NCBI RefSeq assembly: GCF_019649055.1
Contig: NW_026570259.1
Location: forward strand, 992,001 to 1,056,000
DNA: 64,000 nucleotides
From: Paramacrobiotus metropolitanus
Taxonomy: Eukaryota; Tardigrada; Eutardigrada; Parachela; Macrobiotidae
Direction of reading: 5' to 3'
Part shown: positions 11,001 through 26,000 of the stretch, one piece after another
How positions within the stretch are numbered: the stretch's first letter is position 1
Layout of the letters: each line of letters opens with the position of its first letter
Notes under the pieces: model-generated
Told to the model about the DNA's origin: nothing
The model's database searches: none
Seen by the model: the letters and a program-made list of their open reading frames with translations, nothing else
Made by a program: the position numbers and the translations under genes

Positions 11001-14000
11001 TGATCAAGGAGTATCATCGATTACTTGCATTTTTAGCACATACTGCAACGTCAGCTGGAATTTCAAAGGTTGGAAAAAGTCGAAATTGGTGGAAGGTGTG
11101 GGAAAACCTTATCAACCGATGTAGTGCAGCTGCACACTAAATTTACCGATGAATCATCGTTGTTTTCGGGAAAGTCATTTGATCCACTTGATCTTTCGAC
11201 ACAGGTACTAATTTGATGTTTTATTGGGCTATTCACCAATAGCATACTGTACGTGCATGTCAGCATGTGCGTTAGTTGAAAGTTCATGTTAGTTTATTAA
11301 TTATGCGCTAGAGCTGGGAGCATACCGTAATCTGTTATCTGTTGACTGTTGTGCACGATGCGCAGGAATTCGAACAAGCTGCTGAAGCCTTCCTTGCAGT
11401 TATCCAGCAAATGGATGATCACTTGCTGAATGTGGTGTGGACCGATCTGGAAGCCTGCCTCGGTAACACTCCGACTACCGTTAAAGTAGGACCGCAAAAT
11501 GTGGTAGATAGCACACTGAAATGGCTAGAATGTGATTGCTCGCGTTGCAGCACATGGATATGCTGAACAGCGTCATCTACGATAAAGCCACCAAAGCGAG
11601 CAACGAGCTGTCCATGTTCAACATTTTGGAATCGCTGAATAGCTATCTGGTCCATTTCGAAGCGATCATCGCCGAAGCCAGCATGCAGGACGATCATAAA
11701 TGTGCCGAAATCTTCACATATCCGCGTCTGTACTCGGTTCTGAAATGGTCGTATGGTGTGGAGAAATTCCTAATGGAGACTTACGCACGCTTCGCTAAAC
11801 TCATCGTTCCACATTCTTCCGCCAAGACGTACGAGAATTTGCTGGATGGCTATATTCGAATCGCTGGCAAAATTGCTCGGTTAGTTATCCAATAGAACAA
11901 ATACAGTGTGAATTCTGGAAATGGAGACGGTAAACATAAACAGGTTGCTTGCAGGTTGCAGAGCGACGCGCGCGCTGTGGTTGAGCGTCTGAATGCGCAG
12001 ACAGACCAGAATCTGCAGCATTACTCGCTGGTTACGCGGAATGCCTCTGAACGCGAGCAGCTAACATGCAACCTGACTAACCAGGTGGGTGCCAGTGGAT
12101 CTAGTGCGCGCAGAACATTGCGAATATTCTTTCTGTGCAGTTGGAAGAGTATTTGGAATTAACTGGAGAAAACCAGGGTACGCCGGCGGAAAAATTGCCG
12201 CCTGAAATTGCAGCCGTTACTGACAAATTTCGCGATCTCATCTATAAACTCCAAAGCGCCGTGCGATTGTTCAATAAAATAAAGCAAAGCTCCGTTGGAC
12301 CGGAGAAGGAGCTGCTCGGCGCCGAGTTTGAGGCTACGCAGGCCATTCTAGCACGCGCGGAGAATAAGATAACGTGGGGCAGCGCAGGTAAACGACTGTT
12401 AGCGATGTATCATCTTCATAGTTCTGTATAACTGTCACGCTGCGAGCTATACTTTTGCATCAGTTTTTGGAAGCCGGCGGAAAATGTCTTTTCATTGTAA
12501 TATTTTAAAATATTTTGGATACTTACGCATATCGTTGTTGTTAATACTGTCGTTTAGCAAATAACAAGTCTAGTATTGTTTAGTAAGCTAGATATTGATT
12601 GCTGAACGCTATGTTTTCTTAAAGCATTCGATTCTGTATTCGTTAAAACCGGTACTTGATCCATATTCCATACATGCATTTTTAATACAGTATAAATTTT
12701 TAATTGAGTTAATTTTAACCAGCTCCGATCCACAGTGAGCGGTAATTATGCATTTTGTTCGGTTGTAGATGCTCCAGAGACCGTGGAGAAACTCTTCACT
12801 GCTGTGTTCGATCTGTCCAACCGACTGAAGAAGGCGCAGCGCAATCTGTTTCTCATTTCGAAGAATCTGCAGCAGTGGCAACGAATGGCCACCTTCAGTG
12901 TGGATCCGCAGCAGCCCAATTATCTCCGCTTCGCTATTCCGGACGCCACGCGCAAAGAACGAACAGCATTCATGAAAACCGCCGGCGAAGCCATCCAGTT
13001 TCTCTTCCAGACGGTGGCCTATCTGTTCCATGCTAACCGCACTGATAAAGAATGGATGAAGTACGCCGACTATGTGGACGGTTTGGTGTTGGATGGCCTC
13101 ATCGCCGCGGCGGCCAATAATCTGGAATACATCTTGGATCACATGTCCTACGATCATGAATCACCGCCGTTTATCAAGGTCATCCTGACGCTCAAAGATA
13201 ATCCGGGGCTGGCGTACATCCCCGGAATTGGCAATGATGCGGCACCCGATTCTCTCTACAGCGAGATCAACAGTGTCATCAGCGATGTGTTCAATATCGG
13301 CACGTATGTGCAGCGTTTGTCCGTGGAAAAGAGCAGCGATACTTTTCTGGGTCCCCTTTCCCAGATCAAAGAATTACAGGCGATGAAAGCGGAAATCCTG
13401 CGGAGGATCACGGAAATGATGCCGAGATTGCTGGGTTTTAAAGAGGCCTACCAGAAATACAGCAGGATCTGGGAGATGGACAAACAGGTCCAGCTGACGA
13501 CGTTCCAAATCAAGAATGCGAATGCCGCGCCACAAGATACCGAGAACGCTGAAGGTGTGAGCAGTATTCCGCCCCTGATTGACGTGGGAAAAATTGAGGA
13601 AGAGGTATGCACGTGACCTCTGCACAATGTATGTGGTCTGTTCACTAAGACAGTTTACTTAGATAGAAAACAACACAACGACTATTGAGGAGATTGAGAA
13701 GTCGGCGGATTACGAAACACTGGATACGTGGTTGCGGGTAGATTTCTCCACACTGAAGCAGAAAGTCGTTCAGCATTTGCACGAATATACGGAAATGCTC
13801 AAAGACTTTGTTTTCACTTTCGTCACAACGAGGTACTTGGACAGTGCTTTGACCCAGTTCACCTGACATGCATTCGCATAAAATTTCTTTTATGCAGTGC
13901 TGTTGAGTTCGAAAAGTTTACGAAAGCCTGTCTGGATGTATTTGCTCGTTCGAGAAGCGGGGTTGATCGAAAAACACTAGTGGTCATCTTGAAACAACTG

Positions 14001-17000
14001 GCACAACTGCGGGAACGTCAGTCGTACAGCGATGAACTGTTCGAGCCGCTAAACCAGAGCCGGAAACTTCTGAAACAGCACGGTGTGGAAATACCAGAGG
14101 ATATGCAAAAGAAGCTGCAGGTAATCGTCATCGTAAGTTCTGCTTTCAGGAGAATCCATTAGTAACAGCTATTTTATGTTTGATGGATTAGGGATTACAA
14201 CAGCAATGGATAGATACCAAGAATTCGGCAGTGAGAACGAAGCAAGATATTGCTACAATCTTGGCACAGGAAGTTGATAATCTGAGGAAAGCCGTAGTCC
14301 GCTTCGAAGTATGTCAGTTTTATACTTCATACTCGTATTATGACAGTACGCAGACAATCATGCCATAATTGTTATTTACTGCCAGATGAAACAGCATGAA
14401 TTCCGCGAGCAGTTTCGAAGCAAAAAGTTTTCAGGATTTCCTTCGAAGATCGGTTATGTTGAACTAGACAAGGTGCGTCTCATTGTCACAGAGCCTAATT
14501 TACTAATCGGTGATAGCTGCGAATGAATTGTGAAGTGTTCTCTTTATATAATTGTAGTCTCAAGCGGAAATAACAGCGCTAGAAGCGGAAATGGATGTGC
14601 TGATAAAAGACTGCCAGCTGTTCGACGTCCCCGCGCCCGATTTCAAGCAACTACGCACTTGCCGCCGCGAGGTTAAGTTAATCAAACAACTGTGGGATTA
14701 TGCATCCGTCGTTGCCAGCCAGATACAGGAATGGCGAAAAACGCCATGGGCCGGTGCTAATATCGAAAGCATGGACGGTGACTGCAAATTCTTTCTGAAA
14801 GAGCTTCGAGGTAAAATGATACTGGTTAAATATTTTTATTTTTGGGCTTTTTTTGACAACACGTGGAATTGTGCGGTTTAGGTCTGGATAAGGAAAGCCG
14901 TCAGTATGATGTGTTCGTCAATACGGAAAACGACGTCAAGAATATGATTACATCTTTACGGGCTGTATCTGAATTACAGAGTCCGGCTGTACGACCTCGG
15001 TAAGCCCTACCGACGAGGGGTACTTAACTGCAGATAATACAAAAATAATTTGGGCAGGCATTGGGAACAGCTCATGCAGACTTGCGGTGCAACATTCGAG
15101 ATGAGTCCCAATACGAAACTTGGTGATCTGCTTAATCTTCAACTGCATAAGTTTGAAGACGAAGTTAAAAGTATAGTCGACCGCGCTGGAAAAGAAACTG
15201 GTAACTGTTATTATGGTGCCTGCATTAATTGACGGAACCATGTATCAGAATTCTGTGCACAGGCATGGAAAAAACACTGCGAGACCTCAACACGACATGG
15301 ACCGATTTGCAGTTTGAAATAGAGGTGCATCATCGCACGGGAACGCAGTTAGTGAAAATGAGCGATGAATTAGTGGAAACATTGGAAGAAAACCAGGTGG
15401 GAAAATTCATTGCTATGATATGCTATTGCAGTTTTACAGTTCTCGTACGTGTACCGCTTTGAAATAATTTTAATATGGACATATATAGTATTGAAAGAAT
15501 GATTCAGTGTACAGTAAATAGAATGATTGACTTGTTGCTACTATGATCATATTTGTCACTTACTTGGGATGCTATTTAGATAACGTTTTAGATTCTGCTG
15601 CTGGGTCGTATTGATCTGGTGTAATGCGGAGCAGCAGTATGATGGCGATTGCCAAAGATTAAGTATCTGTGCATCTTTAATTTTCACAAATGTTCTTACT
15701 GGTTAGATGCAACTTCAAGCGCTGTTAGCGTCCAAATATGTGGATTTCTTCCGCGTCCAAGTCACCGAATGGCAAAAGAAGCTGGCCCAAGCCGATCAGG
15801 TTTCCAGTATATTCCAGGAGGTTCAGAAAACGTGGACGTATTTGGAAACAATCTTCATTGGATCAGAAGATATCAGACGACAACTTCCCGATGATGCAGC
15901 ACTGTTTGACAGCATCGATAAGGAATTTAAGGTAAGGCACAGCCTGCGCTGGGTCCGCAGTTGCAATTCTGAAGCGCTAAATTTTACAGGTTATAGCAGC
16001 TCAGTTAGCAGAGAACAGGAATGTGCTCATTGCCACTGCCATTTCAAAACTGTACGAACGCCTGGAGCATCTGCAGACTGGTTTAGGGCGGTGCGAGCAA
16101 GCTCTATCTGAGTACCTGGAGAAGAAACGCCTCGCGTTCCCAAGATTTTACTTTGTTTCGAACACTGACCTTTTGGACATTCTGTCCAACGGCAACAGTC
16201 CCGATAAAGTCGCTAAACATTTCATCAAGTTGTTCGACTCTTTGGCCGCTCTAACCTTTAAACCATCGGAGAAAGGAGATTTCCTAATTGCAACGGAAAT
16301 GAAAGCGAAAGACGGGGAAGTCGTTAAACTCAAAGGAGTTTGCAATTGTGACGGACAGGTACTTAATTAACTGCATCAGTTAGTGCATCTTACTCACGAG
16401 GTACATGTGCAAAGCTTCAAAATTTTCAGGTAGAAAGCTGGCTGAATAATGTCTTGGATATTCACCGGAAAACTATCCAGGGATACTTGAAAGAAGCGGT
16501 GACCGCTTATGAGGACAAACCCCGAGAACAATGGATCTTCGATTACCCAGCCCAGGTGGCTTTAGCGGGATCACAGATTTGGTGGACCAGTGACGTCAAT
16601 CTGGCGTTCAGCCGTTTGGAAGAAGGCATGGACACAGCAATGAAAGACTTTCTCAAGAAACTGGTTCAACAACTGAACACGCTTGTCAGTCTATTGCTGA
16701 ATGATCTAACGTTTCAGCAGCGGCAGTGTATTGAGACGATTGCCACGCTGTAAGTTATAATGAGCAGTCGAATGTTTGAGACTTTTCCTTTATGTCCACG
16801 CCAGATCTTTCTGTGTTAATGCTGTTTATTCTATGTTTACTACAACTCGTTTATGCTGTTAACTGTTTATTTTAGTGATGTGCACAATCGCGACACCGTG
16901 GGCAAGCTCGTCACCGGAAAAGTTGATCACGGAAATGCTTTTGCGTGGCAGTCACAGCTGCGCCATCGCTGGGACTTCAAGAACGGCCATTGTTACGCGA

Positions 17001-20000
17001 ACATCTGTGATGCGCAGTTCCAATACGTATGTAAAATTAATTCGTTCCAAATAATACCGGCAAATGCAGATGTCTGAGTTTCAGGACTACGAATATCTTG
17101 GAAATGGTCCCCGTTTGGTGGTTACTCCCCTAACCGATCGCTGCTACATCACTCTAACACAATCCCTTCATTTAATCTTGGGAGGAGCACCGGCCGGCCC
17201 AGCAGGGACCGGTAAAACCGAGACCACCAAAGATTTAGGGAAAGCACTAGGAATAATGGTGTACGTGTTCAACTGCTCTGAACAGATGGACTATAAGGTG
17301 CAGTAACCGTAATATTGACAACTCTAGTTGATTTGCTAATTGTAGCGTTTAACTGTGTTGGTTTTTGTTAGTCAGTTGGCAATATCTACAAGGGCCTTTC
17401 ACAAACCGGAGCCTGGGGATGTTTTGATGAATTCAATCGCATTTCGGTGGAGGTGTTATCCGTAGTGGCCGTGCAAGTCAAGTGCGTCCTCGATGCCATC
17501 CGGGCCCGGAAGAAGAAATTCAACTTCCTGGGCGAAGATATCGTTCTTAGACCGAGTGTGGTCAGTGTGACCCTTATCAATGCTTATCCTAAATAAACTT
17601 CGCCCTAAAGACTTTATTTTTCAGGGATTTTTCATCACTATGAATCCCGGATATGCCGGCCGTGCCGGTAATACAGACAGTTCTACTGTAAAAACCGGGA
17701 AGCCGTTATGCGACATTTGTTCTTACTTTCCTTATTCTTTCAGAGCTACCGGAAAATTTGAAAGCATTGTTTCGACCGTGTGCTATGGTCGTACCGGTAT
17801 GTAACACACTTTTTTGTAGGGCTTAAAAACCGAAAATGTTCTTTTACCTTTTAATAAGCGTTGTTTGGTTTGACAGGACTTCGAACTTATCGCGGAGATC
17901 AACTTGGTATCCAAAGGATTTATAAACGCAAAATTACTAGCACGGAAGTTCGTCACACTTTACGGACTGTGCAAGGAATTGCTCTCCAAACAGGCTCATT
18001 ATGATTGTAAATGCTCTGAGAAATAGGGATTTCTGACATTGTTAACAACCGCTTTTTTTGCAGGGGGCTTGCGTGCGATCAAATCTGTCCTCGTGGTGGC
18101 CGGCGTGTTGAAACGAGCAGACAAGGATCGTTCGGAAGATCAAGTTCGTAATTTGTTGCAATAAAATGCTGCCCACCTGGTAACGCAGTATTTATAGGTT
18201 CTTATGCGAGCACTGCGAGACTTCAACATTCCCAAAATTGTTACCGATGACATACCGGTCTTCATGGGATTGATCAGTGATTTGTTTCCATCGATTAATG
18301 TCCCGCGTAAGCGTGACCGAGAATTCGAGAGTAACATCCGCAAAGCTACTCTCGATTTGAAACTACAGCCGGAAGACATGTTTGTCTTGAAAGTTGTGCA
18401 GTTTCAAGAGCTTTTGGATGTCAGGCACAGTGTGTTTATATTGGGAAATGCCGGAACCGGTAAGACGCAAGTTTGGAAAACGTTATACAAGACTTACCAG
18501 AACGCGCGCCGAAAACCGATGTACTCCGATCTGAATCCGAAGGCGGTCACCAATGATGAGTTATTTGGCATTATTAATCCATCCACTCGAGAATGGAAAG
18601 ACGGTAACTCATCTATTGTACTTACTGTTATAACATTTCTTGCACTATTATTCATCTTTCCAGGGTTATTTGCGGTCATCATGCGTGACCTGGCCAATGC
18701 TACCGGCGAAGGTCCGAAATGGATCGTTCTGGATGGAGATATTGATCCGATGTGGATCGAAAGCTTGAACACGGTCATGGACGATAACAAGGTATAGAAA
18801 ACGCTCAAATAAAAAGCATTTATGATTTCGGGGAATGGTAGCTGTTGTTTTGTAGGTGCTCACGTTAGCCAGTAATGAACGGATAGCATTGTCACCCAAC
18901 ATGAGACTGGTCTTCGAAATCAGCCATCTGAAGACAGCCACACCGGCAACAGTGTCTCGAGCCGGTATTCTGTTTCTCAACGTGACGGACATAGGCTGGA
19001 TGCCGTAAGTCAACCGTTAAGCAAAGTACAGAGTAAATATTATAAGTTGACTGAATGCTTTCTACAGATTTGTCTCCTCGTGGATGAACGCCAAGGAAAA
19101 CCCATCGGAGAAACAACTTTTAGGGCAATTGTTTGACCGGCACCTACCACTACTCCTGGATGCATATAAGACCAAACTGAAGACAATCACTCCTCTTCCC
19201 GACATCAGCCTGATTCAGACGCTATGTGCTCTGTTGGATGCTACTTTACCACAGGATCCGCAGGGTGAACTGAATAAGGACGCATATGAAACGATGTTCC
19301 ATTTCGCTTGCATATGGGCCTTCGGTGGGCCATTATTACAGGATCAGGTATCACGATATGACTTAGCTGGTTAAATTTTTGGATGGATATAAATGATTCA
19401 TGTCCGTGTTGTTATGTAGACATCGGATATGAAAGTCGAGTTTAATTCCATTTGGAACCAGGAATTCAAAAACTCCCGATTTTCCAGTCCGGATGCGTCG
19501 GTTTTTGATTTTTACTACGATTCCAAGGAGAAACAGATATTTCCATGGACCAACATTGTTTCTCCGTTCGTTCTGGATGGTTCGTTGCCCGTTCAGGTAA
19601 CAGCCGCGTTTACTACCGCCTTGCTAATTGTAAGAAACATTGCGATCTCATTGATATTCGTAGGCACAATTGGTACAAACGGCCGATACAGTGCGTATCC
19701 GGTATTTACTGAACCTTCTGATCTCGGTACGGAAGCCGGCGATGTTGGTCGGGCCAGCTGGATCCGGCAAGTCTGTCATCATGGCCGATGTCCTGCGCCG
19801 ACTGCCAGCCGATGATTACGCCATAACCCAGATTGCCTTCAACTTTTACACAACCTCCCTGATGCTGCAGAACATGATGGAGAAGCCACTGGAAAAAAAG
19901 TCGGGGCGCAGTTATGGTCCGGTCGGAAACAAGCGAATGATATACTTCATCGACGATATGAACATGCCAGAAGTGAATGATTTTCTTGTGATTGTGAGGA

Positions 20001-23000
20001 ATCCCGTGTTTAACGATTAGTATGTTTCAGGTCGACAAATATTTCACTGTTCAGCCGCATACCATAATCAAGCAGCATATCGATTACGGACATTGGTACG
20101 ACCGACAGAAATTGTTTGCAAAAGACATCATTAACTGCCAATATCTATCCTGCATGAATCCGGCAGCCGGAAGTTTTACGATCACGCCTCGCTTACAAGT
20201 TAGTCAATGGATATACAAATGCAAAAAAGTTGGTCTAGATCTAGACCAAATCCGACATATACACAAAACAATCAGGCTAGTTAAAATGCTGTACAACCTA
20301 ACTCTCTTCGGCACAATAAGCAACTCGTTATATTTGGCTTTTTATGGTTTTAAGTTATTAAAATAATGTGGCGTATTAATTTCAGTAAATTGTTAAAATA
20401 ATTCTAATAAGTTACTAAAATTTTATTTCTCATGAAATTTGTTACTCCACTATGGTAGTCATTTGCTTATAAAAATGAGTGACATGGTATTCACCTGATT
20501 TATTAAAATGCGTTTAGCGTTCCTAATTAAGCTTTTGTATCCTTTTAGAGACACTTCTCCGTGTTCACAATTGGATTTCCCTCGGCTGACAGTGTGCAGA
20601 AAATTTACGGCTCATTTGCCATGCAGCATTTTGAAAGAGGCTTTACTGATCCGGTTAAAAATGTGCTGCCCACTATCGTCCAAGCCGCTATGGCGCTGCA
20701 TAATAAAGTTGCCAGCAGCTTCCTCCCGACGGCTGTGAAATTTCATTATCTCTTCAACTTGAGAGATCTGTCTACAGTATTCCAGGTAGGATATGTTGAT
20801 TTGATCTTACTGCGCTGACACAGTGACAATGAATATATACAGTATATTGTATTACTTGGTTTTACAGGGATTGCTCTTCAGTCGACCCGATATTATGCGC
20901 ACTAAGGACGACATGGTCAAAGTTTGGATGCATGAAAGCCTGCGTGTCTATCAAGACAAACTGATAGCAAAAAAAGACAGCGACTTGTTCACAAAAATCC
21001 TTGGCGACATCGGGATGAAGTACAAGCTGCTGACCGAGGCGGAGTTCGGTCAGATTAAATTCCTTCCGCACTGCCATTTTGCTAACGGCCTGGGAGATCC
21101 GAAATACGCTGCCGTGAAGAGTTATCCGGCCGTGCAGAAAGTGCTGACCGACGCTTTGGCCGCATTATAACGAGGAACTTCCGGCAATGAATTTGGTGCT
21201 GTTTCAAGATGCTATCGAACACATGTATGAACAGTCTCACCAATATTTCACGTGGAACAAAGCTTGCGGTTTTAACTAACTGATTTACAGCTGCCGTATC
21301 AATCGCATATTGGAACTTCCGCGCGCCAATGCGTTACTTGTGGGCGTCGGTGGTAGCGGAAAGCAAAGCCTCGCTCGGCTGGCTGCCTACATCAGTGGCA
21401 TGCAAGTAGTGCAGATTACTTTGCGAAAAGGTTATGCGATCAATGACCTTAAGGTAACTATTACGGTGATCCTGGTTTCATTCTGACAAGCTCATTAGCT
21501 GTAAAGGGACTGTTTTAGGCTGATTTTGCTGATGTCTTCCGTCGGTGTGGCGTCAAAAATGAGAATATCGTCTTTCTGATGACCGATAGCCAAGTTCCGG
21601 AAGAAAACTTCCTGGTGCTGATCAACGATCTGTTGGCATCGGGAGAAATACCGGACTTGTTTCCGGCCGATGCCATTGAGGACATTATTGGGGCTTTACG
21701 AAACGAAGTCAAAGCAAATGGTTTGAACGATGACAATTCGGGAGTGTGGCGATATTTCTTGGATCGCGTCAGGCGTAACCTCAAAGTAAGTTGCGTATTT
21801 TATTAGAACTACACTCTTTGCAATTCGGTTTGTAAACTGAATACGTTCCTTCGCTTAGGTCATCCTTTGTTTTTCGCCAGTCGGACCGACTTTGCGTATG
21901 CGCAGCCGGAAATTTCCCGCAGTGACTAACTGCACATCTATCGATTGGTTCCATGATTGGCCACAAGAAGCTTTGATATCCGTCAGCAAGACGTTTTTAC
22001 AGACGGTTGAAGTTTTACCGGTTAGTGGTTGCATTTGCCGAGCTCCGAAATACCTATTACAGTACTGTTGATTTTCAGGCACATCTTCGTGAATCGATTG
22101 CTCAGTTTATGGCCTTCGTTCATTCCACTGTCAACGATATCAGCGTCACATACCTGCAGAACGAACGTCGACATAACTACACCACTCCGAAGAGTTTCCT
22201 GGAACACATTCGATTGTACAGTACTCTTCTAACCAGGAAAGTGCAGGAACTCCAAAGCAGTATGAACCGCTTGGAAAACGGTCTGCAAAAGATCCGCAGT
22301 ACGGCTACTCAGGTGGATGACATGAAAGCCAAACTGGCATCTAAGGAGAAGGAACTGGCTATCAAAAATGAAGAAACCAACCGTCTGATCGAAGTGGCGG
22401 AGAAAGAGAGCGCCAAGGTGGCGAAGGAGAAGGAAATCGCTAGTAACGAAGAGAAAGCGGTGGCTGTGGTGGCCAAGGAGGTCGAGAAGAAACAAAAAGA
22501 CTGCGAGAAGGATTTGGCGTTGGCGGAGCCAAGTTTACGGAAGGCTTTGGCTGCTTTGGATACTCTTGACAAGGTTTGGCTAAACCTAAAGGTCATGTGA
22601 TAGGTGTTTTGGCAATATTTTATATTGTAGAATAACCTAACGGAGTTGAAATCATTCGGTTCGCCTCCTCCGATTTGCGTGGACATCGCCGCAGCCGTTA
22701 TGATTTTATTAGCACCGAACGGACGCGTGCCGAAAGACAAATCTTGGAAAGCTTCCAAAGTTATGATGGCCAAAGTGGATTTGTTTTTAGAACAGCTGAA
22801 AACGTACGATAAGGAGCATATTCATGAAAATTGCCTAAAGGCAGTGGATCCGTTTTTGAAAAAGCCGGAATTTCAGGATCCGGCGTCGGTCGAATCCAAG
22901 TCTCGAGCGGCTGCTGGTTTATGTGCTTGGGTAGTGAAGTAAGTGCTAAAAACCGCCGTGAAGTTGGTAACATAGATGAAAGTGTGTTTCTTCAGTATCG

Positions 23001-26000
23001 TGAATTATTACCGTGTCTACTGTGACGTTGAACCGAAACGTATTACCCTGCAACAAGCAAACGCTGAGTTGACCGAGAAGATGAACCGGCTGGCGGAAGT
23101 CCGGCATAAAGTTGCGAAACTGGAGTCGGAACGCGATAAACTCCTAGCGCAGCTCAAGTCGGCTGTTGATGAGAGAAATAAGACCATGAAGGAAACGGAA
23201 GCCACGAGCAGAATTATTGTATTAGCCAACCGGCTCAGTAAGTGTCCCGTATAATCGAAAACCAATACAGTACCGTCTAACCGACAGCATCCTTTTCATA
23301 GTGGGAGGATTGGCATCCGAGAATGTTCGATGGGCTAATCAGGTTCAGCAGTTTAAGAAATCTGAAGAGTCGTTACCGGGAGACGTGCTCCTGGTGTCGG
23401 CGTTCGTTTCGTACGTTGGTACTTTTACGCGAAAGTACCGGCAGATCTTGATGGAGGACAAGTGGAAGCCGTACATGAACACAGTTCAGGTGCGCACTAA
23501 CGAAATTTTATGAGATTTGGTTTTGAAGCTGATTCTAACGACTAATTTCTTACGTTAGCCGAAAATTCCAACAACATCGGGAATTGATTTCCTCACGGTT
23601 TTGACGGACGATGCCATAATCGCCAACTGGCAAAATCAGGGTTTACCGGCGGATCGCATGTCAACCGAGAATGCCGTTATCCTGACGATTTCCGAACGTT
23701 GGCCACTTATTATTGATCCACAGCTACAGGGTTCGAAATGGATCAAGGGAATGTATGCGGAAGAGTTGCAACTCATACGACTGGGACAGAAAGGGTAAGC
23801 AAACCAAAGTTAATTTTACTGTACAAGCATCCATGTCCTTGCATTGCAAGGGAGTAGGAGGAAATGGTCAGAATTACTGACGGTTTGAAAACAAATTTAG
23901 GTACCTTGACCAGCTGGAGTTCAGCTTATCGTCTGGATCACCTTGCTTTCTGGAGAACATTGGAGAAACCGTTGACCCCATCCTTGATCCGTTGATTTCG
24001 CGTAACACGGTTAAAAAGGGCAGGTAGGACGTGCACAGTTCATTATCTTTTACGTTATCTGCACAATGAATGTCCACTTTTAGAGCTATCAAAATGGGTG
24101 AAAAGGAGGTAGAATATAATCCCAAATTTCGGTTGATACTGCACACCAAACTGGCCAATCCGCACTACCGACCAGAGATGCAGGCCCAATGCGCGTGCGT
24201 ACCTAGTAATGAGAAGAAAACGATATAAATTTGGGGCTAAAATGACTGGGGACGTGTGCGCATGTTGGATGGCAATTGCAGGATAATTAACTTTACGGTA
24301 ACGCGCAGCGGATTGGAAGACCAGTTGCTCGCCGCCGTAGTGCGCACTGAACGACCGGATCTCGAGCAGCTCAAATCGGACTTGACTAAACAACAAAATG
24401 ACTTCAAAATAACGCTGAAGAGACTGGAAGACAGCTTGCTGAAACAGCTGTCAGCAGCGGAAGGCAACTTTTTGGGAAACGTGGAGCTTGTGGAGAGCCT
24501 GGAGCTGAACAAGCGGACTGCCATTGAAGTTGAGCGAAAAGTTGCCGAAGCGCAAATAACCGAACAGCAGATAAATACGGCGCGTGAAACCTACCGTCCA
24601 GCTGCTGCGCGGGCGTCGTTATTGTATTTCATTTTGAACGAAATGAACAAGGTTATTGAATCATTTATAACATCATTTTCTGCCTGGTTATCTATGTGAC
24701 GTTTGAAAACGAATACATGTACCGTTGAAATTCTTTGCAGATCAATCCGATTTACCAGTTTTCGCTGGAAGCATTTAATACAGTGTTCCGCACAGCTATC
24801 GCTAGAGCGACGCAGTCCGAAGATCCAAAAGAACGCGTTAAAGCCTTAATAGATTCCATTACGTATTGTGTATTCATCTACACAACGAGAGGTTTATTTG
24901 AACGCGATAAGATTATATTCACCGCACTGATGGCATTCCAGGTGAGTAGACATGTGCTTTCTTTAGATTATGGCATCGAATTGACATTATGGCACCTTTG
25001 TGACAGGTCCTTCAACAAACCAAAGAGATCACTGCCACTGAGCTGGACTTCTTTCTGCGTTTGCCAAGTGATCCCTCTGTGACATCGCCAGTGGATTTCC
25101 TTAGCGATGCATGTTGGGGAACAGTTAAAGTATGAAATACAGAATTTCTGACATTCGAATAGCTCGATTGTTATTTACCGGTATTTACATGTTCTCTTGT
25201 TTAAAGATTGACCTTTGTAAAATCTGTCTGGTTAGGTTTTGGCTGCCACAGAAGAGTTTAAAAATCTGGATAAAGATATAGAAGGCAGTGCTAAGCGTTG
25301 GAAGAAAATCGTGGAAAGCGATAATCCAGAACGCGAAAAATTGCCACAAGAATGGAAAGGCAAATCGGCTCTGCAACGCATGATGATTATGCGAGCGCTC
25401 CGCCCCGATCGCATGGTTTACGCAGTTCGGTAATCATACCTCATTTTAGCTCGCGTTGCCATTTAGGTATTCGTTAAAATTGTCAGACAAAATACATGAC
25501 GGCCAAAACTCTTAGGGTCTTTGTGGAAGAAAAACTGGGTGAGCGCTACGTGGAGAACCGGGCCGTTGAGTTTGGTCGATCTTTTGAGGAGTCCGGTCCG
25601 AGTACCCCGATGTTTTTTGTTCTGTCTCCGGGTGTGGATCCACTGAAAGATGTGGAAGCCTTAGGACGAAAGCTGGGATTCACCTTCGAGAACCAGAAAT
25701 TCCACAACGTGTCACTCGGACAAGGCCAGGAGCCGGTTGCCGACAGAGCGTTGGAGATCGCCGCAGAGAAGGGTCACTGGGTTATCCTTCAGGTTAACAC
25801 CTATCGACATTTTAGTTTTAGTTGTGTAAATTGTAATAAAATCTACTAAATTCATGTGCAGAACATCCACCTTGTTAAGAACTGGCTGCCAAAGCTGGAG
25901 AAAAATCTAGACAGATTGTACGAAGGCGCACACAACGATTTTCGGGTGTTTATGAGTGCTGAACCTGCAGCACACCCCAGCGGACACATTCTCCCACAGG

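Noticed and set aside
21141-21208. A 68-nt GT..AG intron (donor AAA/GTGCTG, acceptor TTTCAAG) that would remove the dynein frame break
   Set aside because: It would delete the strongly conserved NLVLFQDA block and leave the following junction out of phase.
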